This document shows, in pieces, positions 51,050-62,800 of a DNA stretch of 64,000 bases. Under the pieces are notes generated by a model. The model did not search any database and was not told the origin of the DNA. It saw only the letters and a list, made by a program, of their open reading frames with translations. Every line of letters starts with the position of its first letter. Position 1 is the stretch's first letter. Both the position numbers and the translations under genes were made by a program. The stretch is from an uncultured Dyadobacter sp. (GTDB lineage: Bacteria; Bacteroidota; Bacteroidia; Cytophagales; Spirosomataceae): the NCBI RefSeq assembly GCF_946482605.1, contig NZ_CAMLSE010000011.1:203166-267165 (forward strand), read 5' to 3'.

Positions 51050-52042
51050 TCACTTCATTACCGACCTTACCGGCAGCAAGCCGGTGACCGCGTCGATAAC
51101 TACCTGAGGGTTTGTGAGCGGGACATAATGCGCGCTGTGCGGGGCTGTGACCTGCCTGCTGCGCGTCGAGAGATTGAGCAAATCGCGTTGCCCATTACGG
51201 TGCAGTTCCAGGTATATGGCCGCCAGCGCGGGATCGTCGGCAAGGAAATCGACGCCATCCGGGTAAGCTCCCGTCACGACCACAAGCGGCATATCCCCGA
51301 AATGGTTGATCCGCGCAGCCTGGTCGAACATAGGATCGTCCTCAACGGCCTCTTTGAGTACAGTTCCGTACATGCGGTAGAAGTAGTCGCGGATATGCCG
51401 GTTCATCCAATGACCAGCGGGCAAATCCGAAATGAACGGTTTGAAGGTATGCACCAGCCGGAGTATGCCGGTTTCTACCGCCATTCCGACAAGCCATTTC
51501 GGAGGTACCTGTAAGTATTTTTTCAAATCTTCCGGCGATTTCCTTACCTGATCGGGATGTGAAACATCGACGAAAACTGCGCCGGCTACATCCGCCCTGT
51601 TCTGATGGATAAATTTCCGCAGCGTAATGCCTGCCAGCGAATGCCCTACCACTATATACGGCTTGGGACAATGTGTTTTTTCAAGTAACCCAGCCAGCTC
51701 CGCCGAAATATTTTCCATGGTTTTCAGCTCGTCGGTACCTTCACTCCATAAAAGGCCGCTACGGTCGTAGGAAATGGTGGTGGTAAATCCAGACAGCGAA
51801 TCCTGCACCTGTTCCCAAATCTTGTGGTCGCCGCCCAGGCCCGACTGGAATACTACCGTCGGTCCACCCGAGCCTTTTTTCACGAAATGTACAGAGCGCC
51901 CGTCGACCGTTACAAATCCATTCGGCCCCGGTCGTTTGCCATCAAAGTAAAATTGAATGCATTGCTCAACGATCAAGCTTGCCAGCAATACTGCTGGCAA
52001 GCCTGGAAGAAAATATCCGACGTATTTTTTGAAGCGGGTCAT
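51050..52042 (-). CDS. Alpha/beta hydrolase with N-terminal membrane anchor
   Basis: The 330-residue protein has an N-terminal hydrophobic segment (about residues 8-30, YVGYFLPGLPAVLLASLIVEQCI), probably an uncleaved anchor. The hydrolase fold follows: VDGRSVHFVKKGSGGPTVVFQSGLGGDHKIW, nucleophile elbow GHSLAG with Ser135, VAGAVFVDVSHP, and a C-terminal APHSAHYVPLTNPQVV with the candidate catalytic histidine. Placement between a DUF4374 gene and an ECF sigma gene hints at a role with imported ligands, such as siderophore ester cleavage, but this is speculation. Confidence 0.88.
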   Translation of the reverse strand: MTRFKKYVGYFLPGLPAVLLASLIVEQCIQFYFDGKRPGPNGFVTVDGRSVHFVKKGSGGPTVVFQSGLGGDHKIWEQVQDSLSGFTTTISYDRSGLLWSEGTDELKTMENISAELAGLLEKTHCPKPYIVVGHSLAGITLRKFIHQNRADVAGAVFVDVSHPDQVRKSPEDLKKYLQVPPKWLVGMAVETGILRLVHTFKPFISDLPAGHWMNRHIRDYFYRMYGTVLKEAVEDDPMFDQAARINHFGDMPLVVVTGAYPDGVDFLADDPALAAIYLELHRNGQRDLLNLSTRSRQVTAPHSAHYVPLTNPQVVIDAVTGLLPVRSVMK

Positions 52043-52073
52043 AAATTTAAGCTTGTCGAGGCGTATGGAAAAG

Positions 52074-53318
52074 CTATTTAAGGCGGCTGATCCTGCTCAC
52101 TGACTTAATGCTTCCACTGATTTCGACACCTCTTTTCAGCGTGTTTTTCTCCACATCATATTTGGCGACATACCAGCGCGAGTCATTGGTTTTCAGCACG
52201 GCGTATACCTCGTTATCATTCTCGGTGTAAGTTTCCATCGTCTTTTGAACCGTGCCCAGTCCGAAGCTGTTCAGGTCTTTCACCACCTTTTTGTTGCGGA
52301 CATCCACCACAAATGATCCCATGAATGCAAGGCCGTTTTTCAGATAAGTATGGTGATCGGGTCCGGCATAGCCCGAATTCCCAAGCGCGATGTTTCCGAG
52401 CTCTTTCAGGTCGAAGGCATAGGTAGGGTCGATCTCCGTCGCTCCTTTCTTGATGCGGAGCAAGCCGTATTGATCCTTATTGTTGATGGTACTGAAATAG
52501 TAATCTCCGTTGTCATCCGTGAAACTGGATGAACTGGCGTACCACGCCCCTGAAACGTGGCCGAGGCGCGCGTCCTTCATTACTTTTACATTAGTCAGGC
52601 TGGGATAGTCGGCCATGAGCATGTAGGCAGTGTCGATCTTCGTGGCCCAGTCGTAGTGGTAGCCGATCAATACTTTATTGTCACGAATGGTAAAACTACT
52701 GGGCGTCAGCGGCATGTCTTCTTTTCTGATTTCTTTACCATCATCATCGTAAAGTTTGAATGCCGGCAGCGGGAATTTGATCGGATTTTTGGATTTCACC
52801 GACATCGACGCGGCCGTATCTACCATGAACAGCTTGTTTTCCAAGACATTATCCGCTTTGTTGTAGGTGGTCTGCCAACTGATGAAATTCAGGCCGTTGG
52901 CATTGAAGAGCGTCTTCATCATGCCCAGTTCCCACGAACCCGCCTCGGCCACGACATTACCTACCTCCCGGTACTTCCCAGACTGAATTCTCTGCTTGCT
53001 GATGATATTGCCGTCCATCGTGAAGTAGAAATTGCCTTTGGAATAAGCACTGTAAATGGTCGCCCAAAACAGGTCGGCATCCGACACAATGCCGGATTTT
53101 ACCGGACTGAGCAGCGTATCCTTTTCCAGATTGTCCACGGTGAGGGTGTAATAGCTTTCGGTGGCATTCGCATTTCCGGCCGTCACAAAAATAGCGTAGT
53201 CCTTGATCTCGGCGGGAGCGACGGCATCGGGCGTGTCTTTACATGCCTGCATTAACGGAAGCCCGCAAATTGCTCCTATCAGGATTCGGGTTACACCTTT
53301 GGTAAGAATTGTTTTCAT
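52074..53318 (-). CDS. DUF4374-like lipoprotein paired with TonB receptor
   Basis: The 414-residue protein has a lipobox (LPLMQAC, Cys26). The mature part is propeller-like and shares features with the two other DUF4374 proteins: a C-terminal YVAKYDVEKNTLKRGVEISGSI segment, GLLRIKKGATEIDPTYAFDL (compare VRIKKGTAEFDKDYFFDV at 32010-33251), and an N-terminal FVTAGNANATESYYTL. It lies 16 bp downstream of a TonB receptor gene that is related to the fusion receptor at 33262. Siderophore capture at the surface is inferred from the family and pairing. No PepSY gene accompanies this pair. Confidence 0.87.
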   Translation of the reverse strand: MKTILTKGVTRILIGAICGLPLMQACKDTPDAVAPAEIKDYAIFVTAGNANATESYYTLTVDNLEKDTLLSPVKSGIVSDADLFWATIYSAYSKGNFYFTMDGNIISKQRIQSGKYREVGNVVAEAGSWELGMMKTLFNANGLNFISWQTTYNKADNVLENKLFMVDTAASMSVKSKNPIKFPLPAFKLYDDDGKEIRKEDMPLTPSSFTIRDNKVLIGYHYDWATKIDTAYMLMADYPSLTNVKVMKDARLGHVSGAWYASSSSFTDDNGDYYFSTINNKDQYGLLRIKKGATEIDPTYAFDLKELGNIALGNSGYAGPDHHTYLKNGLAFMGSFVVDVRNKKVVKDLNSFGLGTVQKTMETYTENDNEVYAVLKTNDSRWYVAKYDVEKNTLKRGVEISGSIKSVSRISRLK

Positions 53319-53334
53319 ACTGAATTGTTTGAAT

Positions 53335-55779
53335 CTACATTATTGAAAATCTGAACTTTACATAGAATGCCCGGCCCGGCTTCTGCAACCGGAAGTTATC
53401 GTAGGCGCGTTCATCTGTGAAGTTTCGGGCTTCGAAGGAGATATTGTACAAATCCTTCTTCCAGCTGTAAGTGAGAACGGCTGTGTGAATGGTTTGGGTA
53501 GGGACAAAATTGAGGCTCGACGGGCTGCCAAGTTTCGCCCAGGTGAGGTAAAACCAATGGATGTACTGGTACAGATAACTGGCTTGGAGTCGCGTATTCC
53601 TGCCGACGAGGTCGCGCTTCGAAAGTGTAAGATTCGCATTACCATATATCCACGGGCGGTTTGGCAGCTGCTCGTTGTAGGTAAGGCTCACCTGCGAACG
53701 GGTCGAATCGGTGTATTTCCAGCTGTCGAGCGCCTTGTCGAGCGTGCCGTTGACCGAAAGGTTGATCAGGTCCTTGTAGCCGTAACGTGCCTCCGCTTCA
53801 AAACCATAGAGTTTCACACCGGGTACATTACTGCTTTGCGAATGCACATTGTCGCTCAGTATTTGCGAAATAATATAGTTCTGCGAATTCCGGTAAAAGG
53901 CGCCTGCTTCGAAATTAACGAAGTGACTACCAATGAAGTGGTTATAATAAAATCCGGCATTGAAATTATCGCTTCGCTCGGGCCTGAGGTCATAGTTCGA
54001 TAGCACAAAGCGCCCGTCGCCGAAGAGCGCAGTGGTTTCAGGCAAATTATATCCCCTCTCCATCGATCCTTTAATGCCCAGATCCGGCGTAAGGCGGTAA
54101 CGCAGCGCCAGCGACGCACTCGGAAAACCATAGAAATCCTGGCGGGAGACGATCTGTCCACCGACAGGCTTGCCCGTATCATCGAATGTCCGCTCGTCGA
54201 CAGACACCCGCATATCCATTCCGTAGTACTTCGTGGAGAGCACGCTGATCAGCTTCTTATCGAACCACTGGCCTTGCCAGCTCAGGCCAATAATATGTTT
54301 GCCGAGCCTTTTGGGTAGCCCGGAGGTTTCGAGCCGCTCCGGATCGGTCTCCATCAGGTCGTATGTCCGCCGCCGCGTCGAGGCGAAAGTGTAGTTCAGG
54401 TTCAGACTGTGATTGAATGCCTTGTCCAGGTCGTAGTTGAAGTTGGCCCTTGCGGCATAACTATCGTCGACGATCTTATTGAAAACCTCCTCGGAAGGCT
54501 TTCCGCCCGCATTCGGAACCCATTTTCCGCTCCAATCATAGACGTACAAGGCCGTATCCCGGATGTTGTCCCTGCCTCTTGAATAGTTACCGTAAAGATT
54601 TGCATACAGCCCGCGGACGAGGAAATTCTCCTTACGATACTTGATGGCCGGCATGATGTACCGGTTCTCCGTCCAGTACCCGCCCCGGACTGCGTTGATC
54701 GTGGCGCCGGTCTGGATCTGTTTCATGTTCTGCGAATAGGTAAGGCCTACCGTGAACCAGTCGGCCCATTTCACCTTCTCGAAACCCACCTCGGCCTCTC
54801 CCATGGCCGACCAATACCGGTCGTGGAACCGCCGGGCCTTATCTACCGTCACGGCCCGGTAGTCGTTCGTTTCGGGATCCTTGCGGACTTCCCTCAGCAA
54901 AACTTCGTACGTCGGGTTACTGTACATCATGTAGTTGTTATCGGAATGGTTGTAATAGGCGCTTGTCCTGAATTTCAACCCGCTTTTTTTGTCACGAATC
55001 CCCCCTGAGACAGCCGTTTGCCAAGTATTGAAAGATCCATAACTCTGGCTCACGTCCAGAAACTTGCGGGTACGCTGTTTGGTAATGATGTTTACCGCCC
55101 CGCCCATCGCATCCGAGCCCAGGTGCGCCGGCACCACGCCTTTGTACACTTCCACACGGTCGACCAGGTTGACGGGGATGTTGTTGAGTGTCATGGAGCT
55201 GCCGTATTGGTCCATCGGCACGTCGTCGATGTAGATCTTGCCTGCCAGCCCGTTGATCCGGAATGAAAAATCGGATCCCATCCCACCCGACTCGCGGATC
55301 AACACGCCGGTAGTCCGTTTCAGGACCTGGTTGACATCGGTGGTCATGTTGTTATAGCTCTTGATATCGATCACATTGACGTTAAACCCCGAAGTCCTGA
55401 TTTCCTCGATTTTCAGCTGGTTCTCCGACTTTCCTGTGACGGCAACCTCGTCCAGTTGCGTGCTGATATCGGTGAGTATGATGTCAAACCGAAGATTTTC
55501 GCCCTTACTGACATGCAATGCATGGCTTTGGAATGCAAAACCTACCGCACTGACATCCATTTTAATCTCTCCCGGTTCGGCAATCTTTAACACAAACCGG
55601 CCGCCCGGGTCGGATACCACACCCGTTTTCGCGACCTGCACCGACGCTCCGGCCACCGGGTTTCCGAACAGATCTTTCACAGTCCCGGATATGCTTCCCC
55701 GCTCTCCGGACTGGGCATGAAGCGTTACCCAGCTGATGAGGTAAACTAAAACGGCCAGGCCGAAACCTGTTCCACGCAT
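53335..55779 (-). CDS. TonB-dependent receptor (XusA-like)
   Basis: The 814-residue protein has a signal peptide (MRGTGFGLAVLVYLISWVTLHAQ), a carboxypeptidase-regulatory-like domain (ISGTVKDLFGNPVAGASVQVAKT), a plug (VLIRESGGMGSDFSFRINGLAGKIYIDD, VEVYKGVVPAHLGSDAMGGAVNIITK) and a barrel ending RNFTDERAYDNFRLQKPGRAF...FRFSIM. Its plug and C-terminus closely parallel the receptor half of the 33262-36624 fusion (ETGGMGSEFNYAIHGL, VEVYKGV, YLLQKPGRF), so the two are paralogues. I chose the ATG at 55779 for its clean signal; an upstream Met at 55845 adds a His-rich 22-residue segment. The DUF4374 gene follows after 16 bp. Confidence 0.92.
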   Translation of the reverse strand: MRGTGFGLAVLVYLISWVTLHAQSGERGSISGTVKDLFGNPVAGASVQVAKTGVVSDPGGRFVLKIAEPGEIKMDVSAVGFAFQSHALHVSKGENLRFDIILTDISTQLDEVAVTGKSENQLKIEEIRTSGFNVNVIDIKSYNNMTTDVNQVLKRTTGVLIRESGGMGSDFSFRINGLAGKIYIDDVPMDQYGSSMTLNNIPVNLVDRVEVYKGVVPAHLGSDAMGGAVNIITKQRTRKFLDVSQSYGSFNTWQTAVSGGIRDKKSGLKFRTSAYYNHSDNNYMMYSNPTYEVLLREVRKDPETNDYRAVTVDKARRFHDRYWSAMGEAEVGFEKVKWADWFTVGLTYSQNMKQIQTGATINAVRGGYWTENRYIMPAIKYRKENFLVRGLYANLYGNYSRGRDNIRDTALYVYDWSGKWVPNAGGKPSEEVFNKIVDDSYAARANFNYDLDKAFNHSLNLNYTFASTRRRTYDLMETDPERLETSGLPKRLGKHIIGLSWQGQWFDKKLISVLSTKYYGMDMRVSVDERTFDDTGKPVGGQIVSRQDFYGFPSASLALRYRLTPDLGIKGSMERGYNLPETTALFGDGRFVLSNYDLRPERSDNFNAGFYYNHFIGSHFVNFEAGAFYRNSQNYIISQILSDNVHSQSSNVPGVKLYGFEAEARYGYKDLINLSVNGTLDKALDSWKYTDSTRSQVSLTYNEQLPNRPWIYGNANLTLSKRDLVGRNTRLQASYLYQYIHWFYLTWAKLGSPSSLNFVPTQTIHTAVLTYSWKKDLYNISFEARNFTDERAYDNFRLQKPGRAFYVKFRFSIM

Positions 55780-55939
55780 GGGCCTATACGAATGAGTGTG
55801 AGCATGTTCGGAAGCACACGGTTTTTCACAAAAAGCAAATCGCATTACAATAATATAACCTGTTTCATATTTGATTTCCGGCGGATCTGATTCATTCAGG
55901 AGTCTATTCAGAAGTGCGGCAAATATAATTTTTATTTAG

Positions 55940-55952
55940 ATTAATTATTAAT
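55940..55952. promoter_or_regulatory. 6-1-6 AT-rich palindrome upstream of TonB receptor
   Basis: ATTAAT-T-ATTAAT is a perfect 6-1-6 inverted repeat in an AT-rich stretch about 95-160 bp before the receptor start. The 6-1-6 layout recalls Fur-type boxes, but the bases differ from the Fur consensus and the sequence is low in complexity, so support is weak. Confidence 0.25.
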
Positions 55953-56070
55953 AAAATGAAAAAATTTACGATAAAAACCTTGCTGTGGAGGAATATGGGC
56001 GCACTGGCACCGATCGCCAATGGCGTACATACAGGGAGCAGATAACCGCCGTCGAAAAGTCAATAATTTG

Positions 56071-56514
56071 TTACAATTGCTTTTCTAACTTCAAATCATA
56101 CCGCTCTTGCGGGGAGACAGTCCATGTGGTCAGGAGTTTGACATTCAAAACGTCGCCATCGACTTTTCCGCTGGCATCGAGTTTGTATCGGGCTGGGCCG
56201 GTACTTTCGTAATTAAACCTGAATTGATCAGGCTCGCTCACTGCGATGTTGTCAATGGTGTCCCGGTAGGTTTCGGCCGTGCCCGAGTAGATCGTATAAG
56301 CGATTTCACTGCTTAAACGCACTGCCTTATCGTCAATCCGCGTGATGGTCCAGCTGTAATCCACCTGGTAATATGAGTTGTACTGGGTGTACTTGTAAAC
56401 ACCGGGGAGGTTTTTGGTGAAATTCTGATCCGGGCGCACACTTTCCTTATCCGAGCACGAGGCCAGAAGCACCAGGAAAACCAGAAAAAGAGAGAGGTAG
56501 TTGATCTTAACCAT
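56071..56514 (-). CDS. Small hypothetical lipoprotein, 147 aa
   Basis: A lipobox (LVLLASC, Cys20) is followed by SDKESV and a beta-rich mature domain (YKYTQYNSYYQVDYSWTITRIDDKAVRLSSEI, EPDQFRFNYES, LNVKLLTTWTVSPQERYDLKLEKQL) with a lipocalin-like alternation. No family was recognised. It is a single minus-strand gene between the giant surface protein and the TonB receptor operon. Confidence 0.75.
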   Translation of the reverse strand: MVKINYLSLFLVFLVLLASCSDKESVRPDQNFTKNLPGVYKYTQYNSYYQVDYSWTITRIDDKAVRLSSEIAYTIYSGTAETYRDTIDNIAVSEPDQFRFNYESTGPARYKLDASGKVDGDVLNVKLLTTWTVSPQERYDLKLEKQL

Positions 56515-56826
56515 ATTTACAATGAAGCGGCTATCTGAAACAGGTTATCAAAATTCCCGACAACAACCCGGTCATTCAACGTGGGGCGTTTGCCTTTTAT
56601 TTCCGGCAAACGCCTTGATATTGCACTTGTACCGCAGGTGCCTGAGGGCGCACACAGGCAAGATACGAAGTCTTCCTTTTCCGCGGTGCTCAGATTCAGC
56701 GAATCAAGTAATATGGAAAGAAACGGACCAACAGGTTAAATTATTCAAACTAGCAGGCAAAAATCCCGGACAGCATTGGATACCATGTCTTTCAGTAGAT
56801 TACCAGTCTGTTACCATGGGCCTGCA
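56515..56826. other. 312-bp intergenic region with a small hairpin
   Basis: This gap lies between the giant surface-protein gene and the small lipoprotein gene, both on the minus strand. It contains a perfect 10-bp hairpin GGCGTTTGCC/GGCAAACGCC at 56585-56614 with a 10-base loop and no U-run, possibly terminating the giant gene. A plus-strand 109-codon frame here has no family features. Confidence 0.45.
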
Positions 56827-59800
56827 TTAGTATCTGATAATCTTAAGCACTTTTCGATCAAAGGTGTACAGCATGTAAGTACCGGCGGGATATTGGTCGA
56901 AGTCCAGGACCAGCTGCTCCTCAGAGACTTTCAGATGCTGCATTTCCTTGCCGGCAGCATTCACCAGCCGTAACCGGGTTCCGATGTACGCCGCATCAAC
57001 CCGGACGGTCACTTTTCCGCTTGTCGGATTCGGATAAGCCATCAATTGTAAGCCTTCCGGTCCCCGAAGGCTTACCGTGCGGCTGTAACTGAAACTGCCG
57101 TCATGGTCGATCTGGCGAATCCGGTAATATATGGTGCCGGTTACTGCAACGGGATCGGTGAAGCTGTATCGGGCAATGCCGTCGCCGGTGCCTGCTATGG
57201 TCGCCACGCTAAGAAAGTCCTTTGCATTGCTGCTCCTTTCAATCTGGTAGCCAGCCACCTGCACCTGATCCACTTTCCATTCCAGCACAGCCTCGTTGCG
57301 ATCGTCCAGGCTCGCTGTAAACGAAATCCAGCGAACAGGCAGCGGCGAATCGGTGGTTTTGATAAAAAAGCCGCTGAAACCCGATACATTGAAACTTACC
57401 TCCCAGCGGCCATTTTCGGTGTTCCATAAAACATCCGTATCCGCCGGGTCAATCGTCTCTGCCGGGCCCGGGTAACTGGTAGGAACGCCGGAGCCATCGC
57501 TGCTGGCACCGCCGCGCTTTTCAACCAACAGCTGGGCAATACCCTGGGAATCACCGGGACCGGTAGGCAGCTTGATCGTGTTGACAGCATTGAATGCATC
57601 GAACTCCTGCTGCGTAAAATACAGTTTCACCCGCCCGGTAGCACCGTCTGCCCCGCCTGGTGGCACGATCTGAAAATGCCGTTTGACATATTGCTTGTTT
57701 TGTGAGGCATCCAGCCAAACCGTCGCTGTGGTGCTGCCGCTGATGTTTTCCGGCGCACCTGTGGTTGTCACCGTCAAAGCCAGCGCGTTGCAGGCGTCCA
57801 GGTAAGTCGTAGCCCCATTAGCACGTTGAGACCTGACAATCGTACCCGCGCTCGAAACGATCCCCGGGTTAGCGGCTACCTGGGTATTTTCGTAAGCACC
57901 GACATCGATCCGGTCGCCGAAAATGCGCTGCTGCCCACTCACGTCATAGGCGGGCAAGCCCAGCGCGCCGGCATCCGGCGTGCCTGCATGGATGGCCGGG
58001 CCGCAGCTTTTCAGGGTAAAGTCCCCGTACTCCGCATTACCGAAAATCTGCTCAGGCCCGGTTCCGGCTGCATTGATGTTGCCGTTTGCCAGGTCGGTGT
58101 TGCCTTCTACGAGCGAATAATGTGCGGTATAAGCCCCGGTTATGGTTCCGAAAACAATCGAGTTGTAGAGTGCCAAAGATCCACCCGAAATGTCCAGAGC
58201 GCTACCGCCCGCATTGCCGGCAAGCGTCACATTGGTCAGCGTGAGGTTACCCGATGTGCTGCGGATACCACTACCCTTGGAACTTGCGGAATTGCCCGTC
58301 ATCACTACATTCATCAGATGCAAACTTGCATTCCGGTGATCGATCGCGCCACCTTGCACGGCGGCGTTTTGTGTAAGGATACAATTGCTGATTTTCAGGC
58401 TGCCTGCCATTGCATTGCTGAATATGCCGCCTCCGGTCTGGTCGGACGCCTCGCTGCCGTCGGCCGTACCACCGCTGATCGTCAGTCCGTCAAAGGAAAC
58501 ATCGCCATCGGGGTTGTTCAGTGTTACGACGTGAAAACTGTTGTCATCGGCAAGGGCATCGTTGTTGATATTGCCACTTAGTATCGTTTTGTACAAAGCT
58601 ATGTTTTTCGTCCCCGGACTGGTACCGCTGAACCCGCCGGACATATGAACATTGCCCCTCGAAATGACAAAGCTCCGCGTCCTGTCGCCGGTCGCCTGCC
58701 CGCCCGTGGGGAAGTAGGTCCCTTCGGCTATCAGTACCGAGTCGATCGCGTTACAAGCGTTGACTATTTCCAACGCCTCGGTGAGTGTTTTCAACGGACT
58801 GTTCCACGAGAGCCCATTGCCGCCTGTGGGACCATTCGCATTCACATAGAGTTTACTTTGACCTGATGCGGCGACCTGCGCGCAAAAATCAAGCGACGCG
58901 CTTTCATAGGCACCCATATCGGCAATGCCGTGCTGTACCCGGGCTGCTCCGGTGATGTCGTTGCTGATTCCGGCCGACAGCGTATTATCACCCTTGTTCA
59001 CAAACACAGACGGCTCGGTGGCCGTAAGTCCGTCGTCAGCGGTAAACCACAATCCATCAAACCCGGCCGGATTGTCCGGATAACCGAATTTCGGATCAGC
59101 GCCGGACAAATTGCCGGCTCCATTCTGCGCGCTTTGTAACAATGAATTGGTAATGCCGGCAGTGGAGGCTGCCCCTGCGCTATGCCATTCGCCGGGCGCA
59201 TTATCCCAGGAAATACTGTTGCCGATTGTCACGCTGCTGCCATCCTGCCTGGCCGCAACGGAGCCATTCTGTGCGCTGTTACCTGTAAAGGTAGCGTGCA
59301 GAACCACTGTTTCGGACGCATTGTCGTATATCGCGCCGCCGCTTTGCGTGGCCTGATTTGCATAAAAAACCGCATTTTCGATTTTAATATTTGAATTAAC
59401 ATTGGCCAATCCACCGCCCTCGGGAGCGCTGTTGTGTGCCAGTACAATGTTCCTGAACGCGGCATGGGTATTGACATTGAGCACCCCTCCGCCCCGGGAA
59501 GCCGCGTTGCCGCCCTGTATGACAAAGCCGTCGAGTAAGGCACCATTCTCAACGCCGTCGTTGGCCATCACACTGGCTCCGTTGCCCCGCAGGATCGCAT
59601 TGTTGCCCAGCGCCAGGTTCCGGTCGGCCGGTGCCTGTTCTGTTCCGGCGAAGCCACCGTATATCCTTACCCCGGTTTTCATGCCCAGAGAAGCTCCTGC
59701 TGCCGGGCTATAAGTGCCTTTGGCCACCCATACCGAATCACCCGCCCTGGCGGCTGCCACCCCATCTTCAAATCTGGCGAATGCATGGGCCCAGGATGTG

Positions 59801-62800
59801 CCGTCCTGCTGCGCATTAAGCTGGGAGGCGTTTACATACCAGCGGGTAATGGAGCGGGTACTTTCGTAGGCACCCATGTCGATAATACCGCCTTCGGTCA
59901 GACGATTTACCCGCGGATTGCCCATCAAATCCGTGGAACCTGCTGCCAGGCCCGCATAAAGGGAATTGTTGCCCGAATCGACAGCAGGGGAAGTGGCTGC
60001 CGGGCGGTATCCGTCGGTCATCTGCGGATCGACCCTGACTTTGTTGTGATCGGCAGCACTCCCGGTGTTGTAGTCCTGTGTGATACTGTATTTTAAGGTC
60101 AGATTCACACTTCCCTCGTTTTCTATATCAGCGCCTGTCGCGGCCGCGTTGTCGAGTTTGCGGTTACCCCAGATAATGCTGTTATGAATTTTCGGTGATG
60201 CACCATTATTATAAATGCCGGCCCCTTTCATGCTCCCTAAAAGCGCCACCAGCACGTTACCGGTGATTGTTACATTGGTCAGTACGGGCTCTGAGCCGTC
60301 CACGTTGGATATCCCAGCTCCGGAAACCGTAGCTCCGACCACGGGGTTCCCGACGGCGTTGGCACCGATGAGCACATTGGTCAGCAAGGGACTCGAACGA
60401 AAGTTAAGAATTCCACCGCCCGTCGTCGTGGCCGAGTTGTTGCGCACAACCAAGTTCCGCAAAGTCGGCGACGCATATACATTGCGAATACCGGCCCCAT
60501 CGGCATGGCGCCCTTTGGTAATGGTAAAACCATCCAGAACGGCCGTATTATCCAATGCCGTTCCGGGGGCAAAGATGTTCCAGATCACCGGCCTCACGTT
60601 TTCACCGTCCAGTACAGAGCCCTGGCCATTGGAAGGATCGGGCATTGTACGCTTGTGCGACAAATCCGTAATGCCATTCGCCGGGTCGAAACCGCCGTAG
60701 ATCGCGACGCCGTTTTTCATGATAAAACTGTGATCGCCTACCTTGTAATGCCCGATGGAAACAAACACTTTTTGTACGCCGGTAACGTGGATCGCATTGT
60801 GCAGGTCGGCGGTGGCATTGTCCCAGTTGTTGCCGCTACCCGTACCCGCGGCTTCCTGTTTTACGTAAATAATACCATTTACAGGCCTGAGGGGCGCATT
60901 GAACGTACTCTCGTAAGCCCCTGCATCCACGTTGCCTACAATGCGCTGGCTGCCTGTCAAATCTTTTTCTGTCCCGTTATAGACATTAGCATTGTCGCCG
61001 TAGCCGATGGCTGGGCTGGAAGAAAGCAGTTGCAGCCCATCGTCCGCCGTCATGATCTTTCCGTCGGCACCAGCCGGAAAGGAGCTGTTTGTAAAGATGC
61101 CCGTGCTGGATGCGGCGGCATAGGTGCCGGAAAGGGAAATATTTCCCGGGTTACCGGCATCATTGATGTTTTCAGGTAAGTTGCCGGCCAACAGCGAGTT
61201 GGAAAATCTGATCCTTACCGGTTGGCTGGTCATGAACTCGTCGGCTTCAAATGCGCCTGCGCCGGATTCGGAAGAGGTGTTGCCGGTGGCAGTGGTATGA
61301 TAAAAATTCTGGTCGTAGTAATCGGCCTTGACCCCTCCCATCCTGACAAACGACGCCGCACCACGGGCTGCTTTATTTCCATAAAATACGCATTGCACAA
61401 AGTTACCGACTGCATACGAACCTTCTACTGCCACATACACAGCCCCTCCGTTACCGGTAGCGTGGTTGTTGCGGAACACACAATTGACTACCATCGTGTT
61501 TGCGTTACCGGCCGGATATTCGAGCAACCCGGCTCCATTGGAGTTTCCGCCTTCACCATCGGCATTTCCGCCTTCTATGATCAGCCCGTCGAGGCGCGAG
61601 TGCCCTGCATTGGCCGTGATTACGTGGTAGACGTTGTCCGAAGCATTGCTCGCAGCGCCTATGTCGCCACTGAGGATGGTCTGGTAAATTCCTGCTTTAC
61701 GCTGCGCTATGCTGGTTTCATTACCCGCAAAGCCGCCGTAGATTTTCAAATTATAGTTCAGGAAAAAAGTATTTGTCCGGCTACCAGGCGTGGGAGCGCC
61801 TGCGCCTGTCCGGTCGGGGCGGTAGATACCCTCTTTAACCCAGATATCCCGCTGCATCTGACCGGTTCCGGCGGCCAGTATCCCCTCGTTCAGGTTGTTT
61901 AATGCCGTCCCCCAAGTATGACCATCACCTCCGGCGGGGGCGTCGGCGGCTACGTACACAACCGAATTGGTTTCATAGGCACCCATATCGACGATGTTCT
62001 GGCTGATGCGAACGTTATAACCGGAAATATCGTAAGGCTCGCTATTGTGCGCATTATGTCCGCTATTGCGCGACGAGCTTTGCAGGCTGAGGGTCAATGC
62101 CGGCAACACCTCGTTGGGGAGCGGCTGGTAAAAAAGCGGGTCGGCATCCAGGTTCTGCCCCTGGTCCGTGACGGCGGACAGCGCCCACGCGCCACTGCCT
62201 CCGCTGCCTTGTATGTTACTGTAAGCTGCCTGAAAGCTGCCGGCGTTTTCAATTTCATTGGCTGCGCCGCCTGCCGTGTCAAAATAGAGAATACTGTTCA
62301 GCAGGGTCAGCGATCCCTGGCTATGGATGGCCCCACCGCCGGAAACGGCTTCATTATAGGCATAGGTGCAGTTGACGACCTTTACTCCGGCATTGGGCTG
62401 GGCATGTAAAGCACCACCTTTGCCTGTGGCCGAATTTTTATGGAACACGCAGTTGACAAACTCCTGCTTCATATTGCCCGACACATGCTGGTTGCTCAGG
62501 TACACGGCGCCGCCGTTTCCGGCAGACTTATTTTCTTCAAACAAACAGTTCTGAAAAAACAGATAGTTGAAAAGAGACGAATTCCGATGATCGGTGTAAA
62601 CCGCCCCACCACTATTGCCATAGTTGTTCAGGAAGACACAGTTTCGGATGGTAGTCCGGTGTGATTCCTGCAATGATCCTTCGGTTTGTCGCAGGACCAG
62701 AGCCCCACCGCCAACACCTTCGTTTTCATTGGCATAGCCGTCCCGAACAGTGAAACCTTCCAGCAGTGTGTTGCTGCCTCCGATGGTCACCACATGGTAA

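Noticed and set aside
55956..56045. 29-codon plus-strand frame after an AT-rich stretch (begins MKKFTIKTLL)
   Set aside because: The start looks gene-like, but the product has no complete signal peptide or known motif and its context is a promoter region; chance or a gene remnant is more likely.
56501..56830. 109-codon plus-strand frame in the gap before the giant gene
   Set aside because: No domain, overlaps the starts or ends of both neighbouring minus-strand genes, and contains a likely hairpin.
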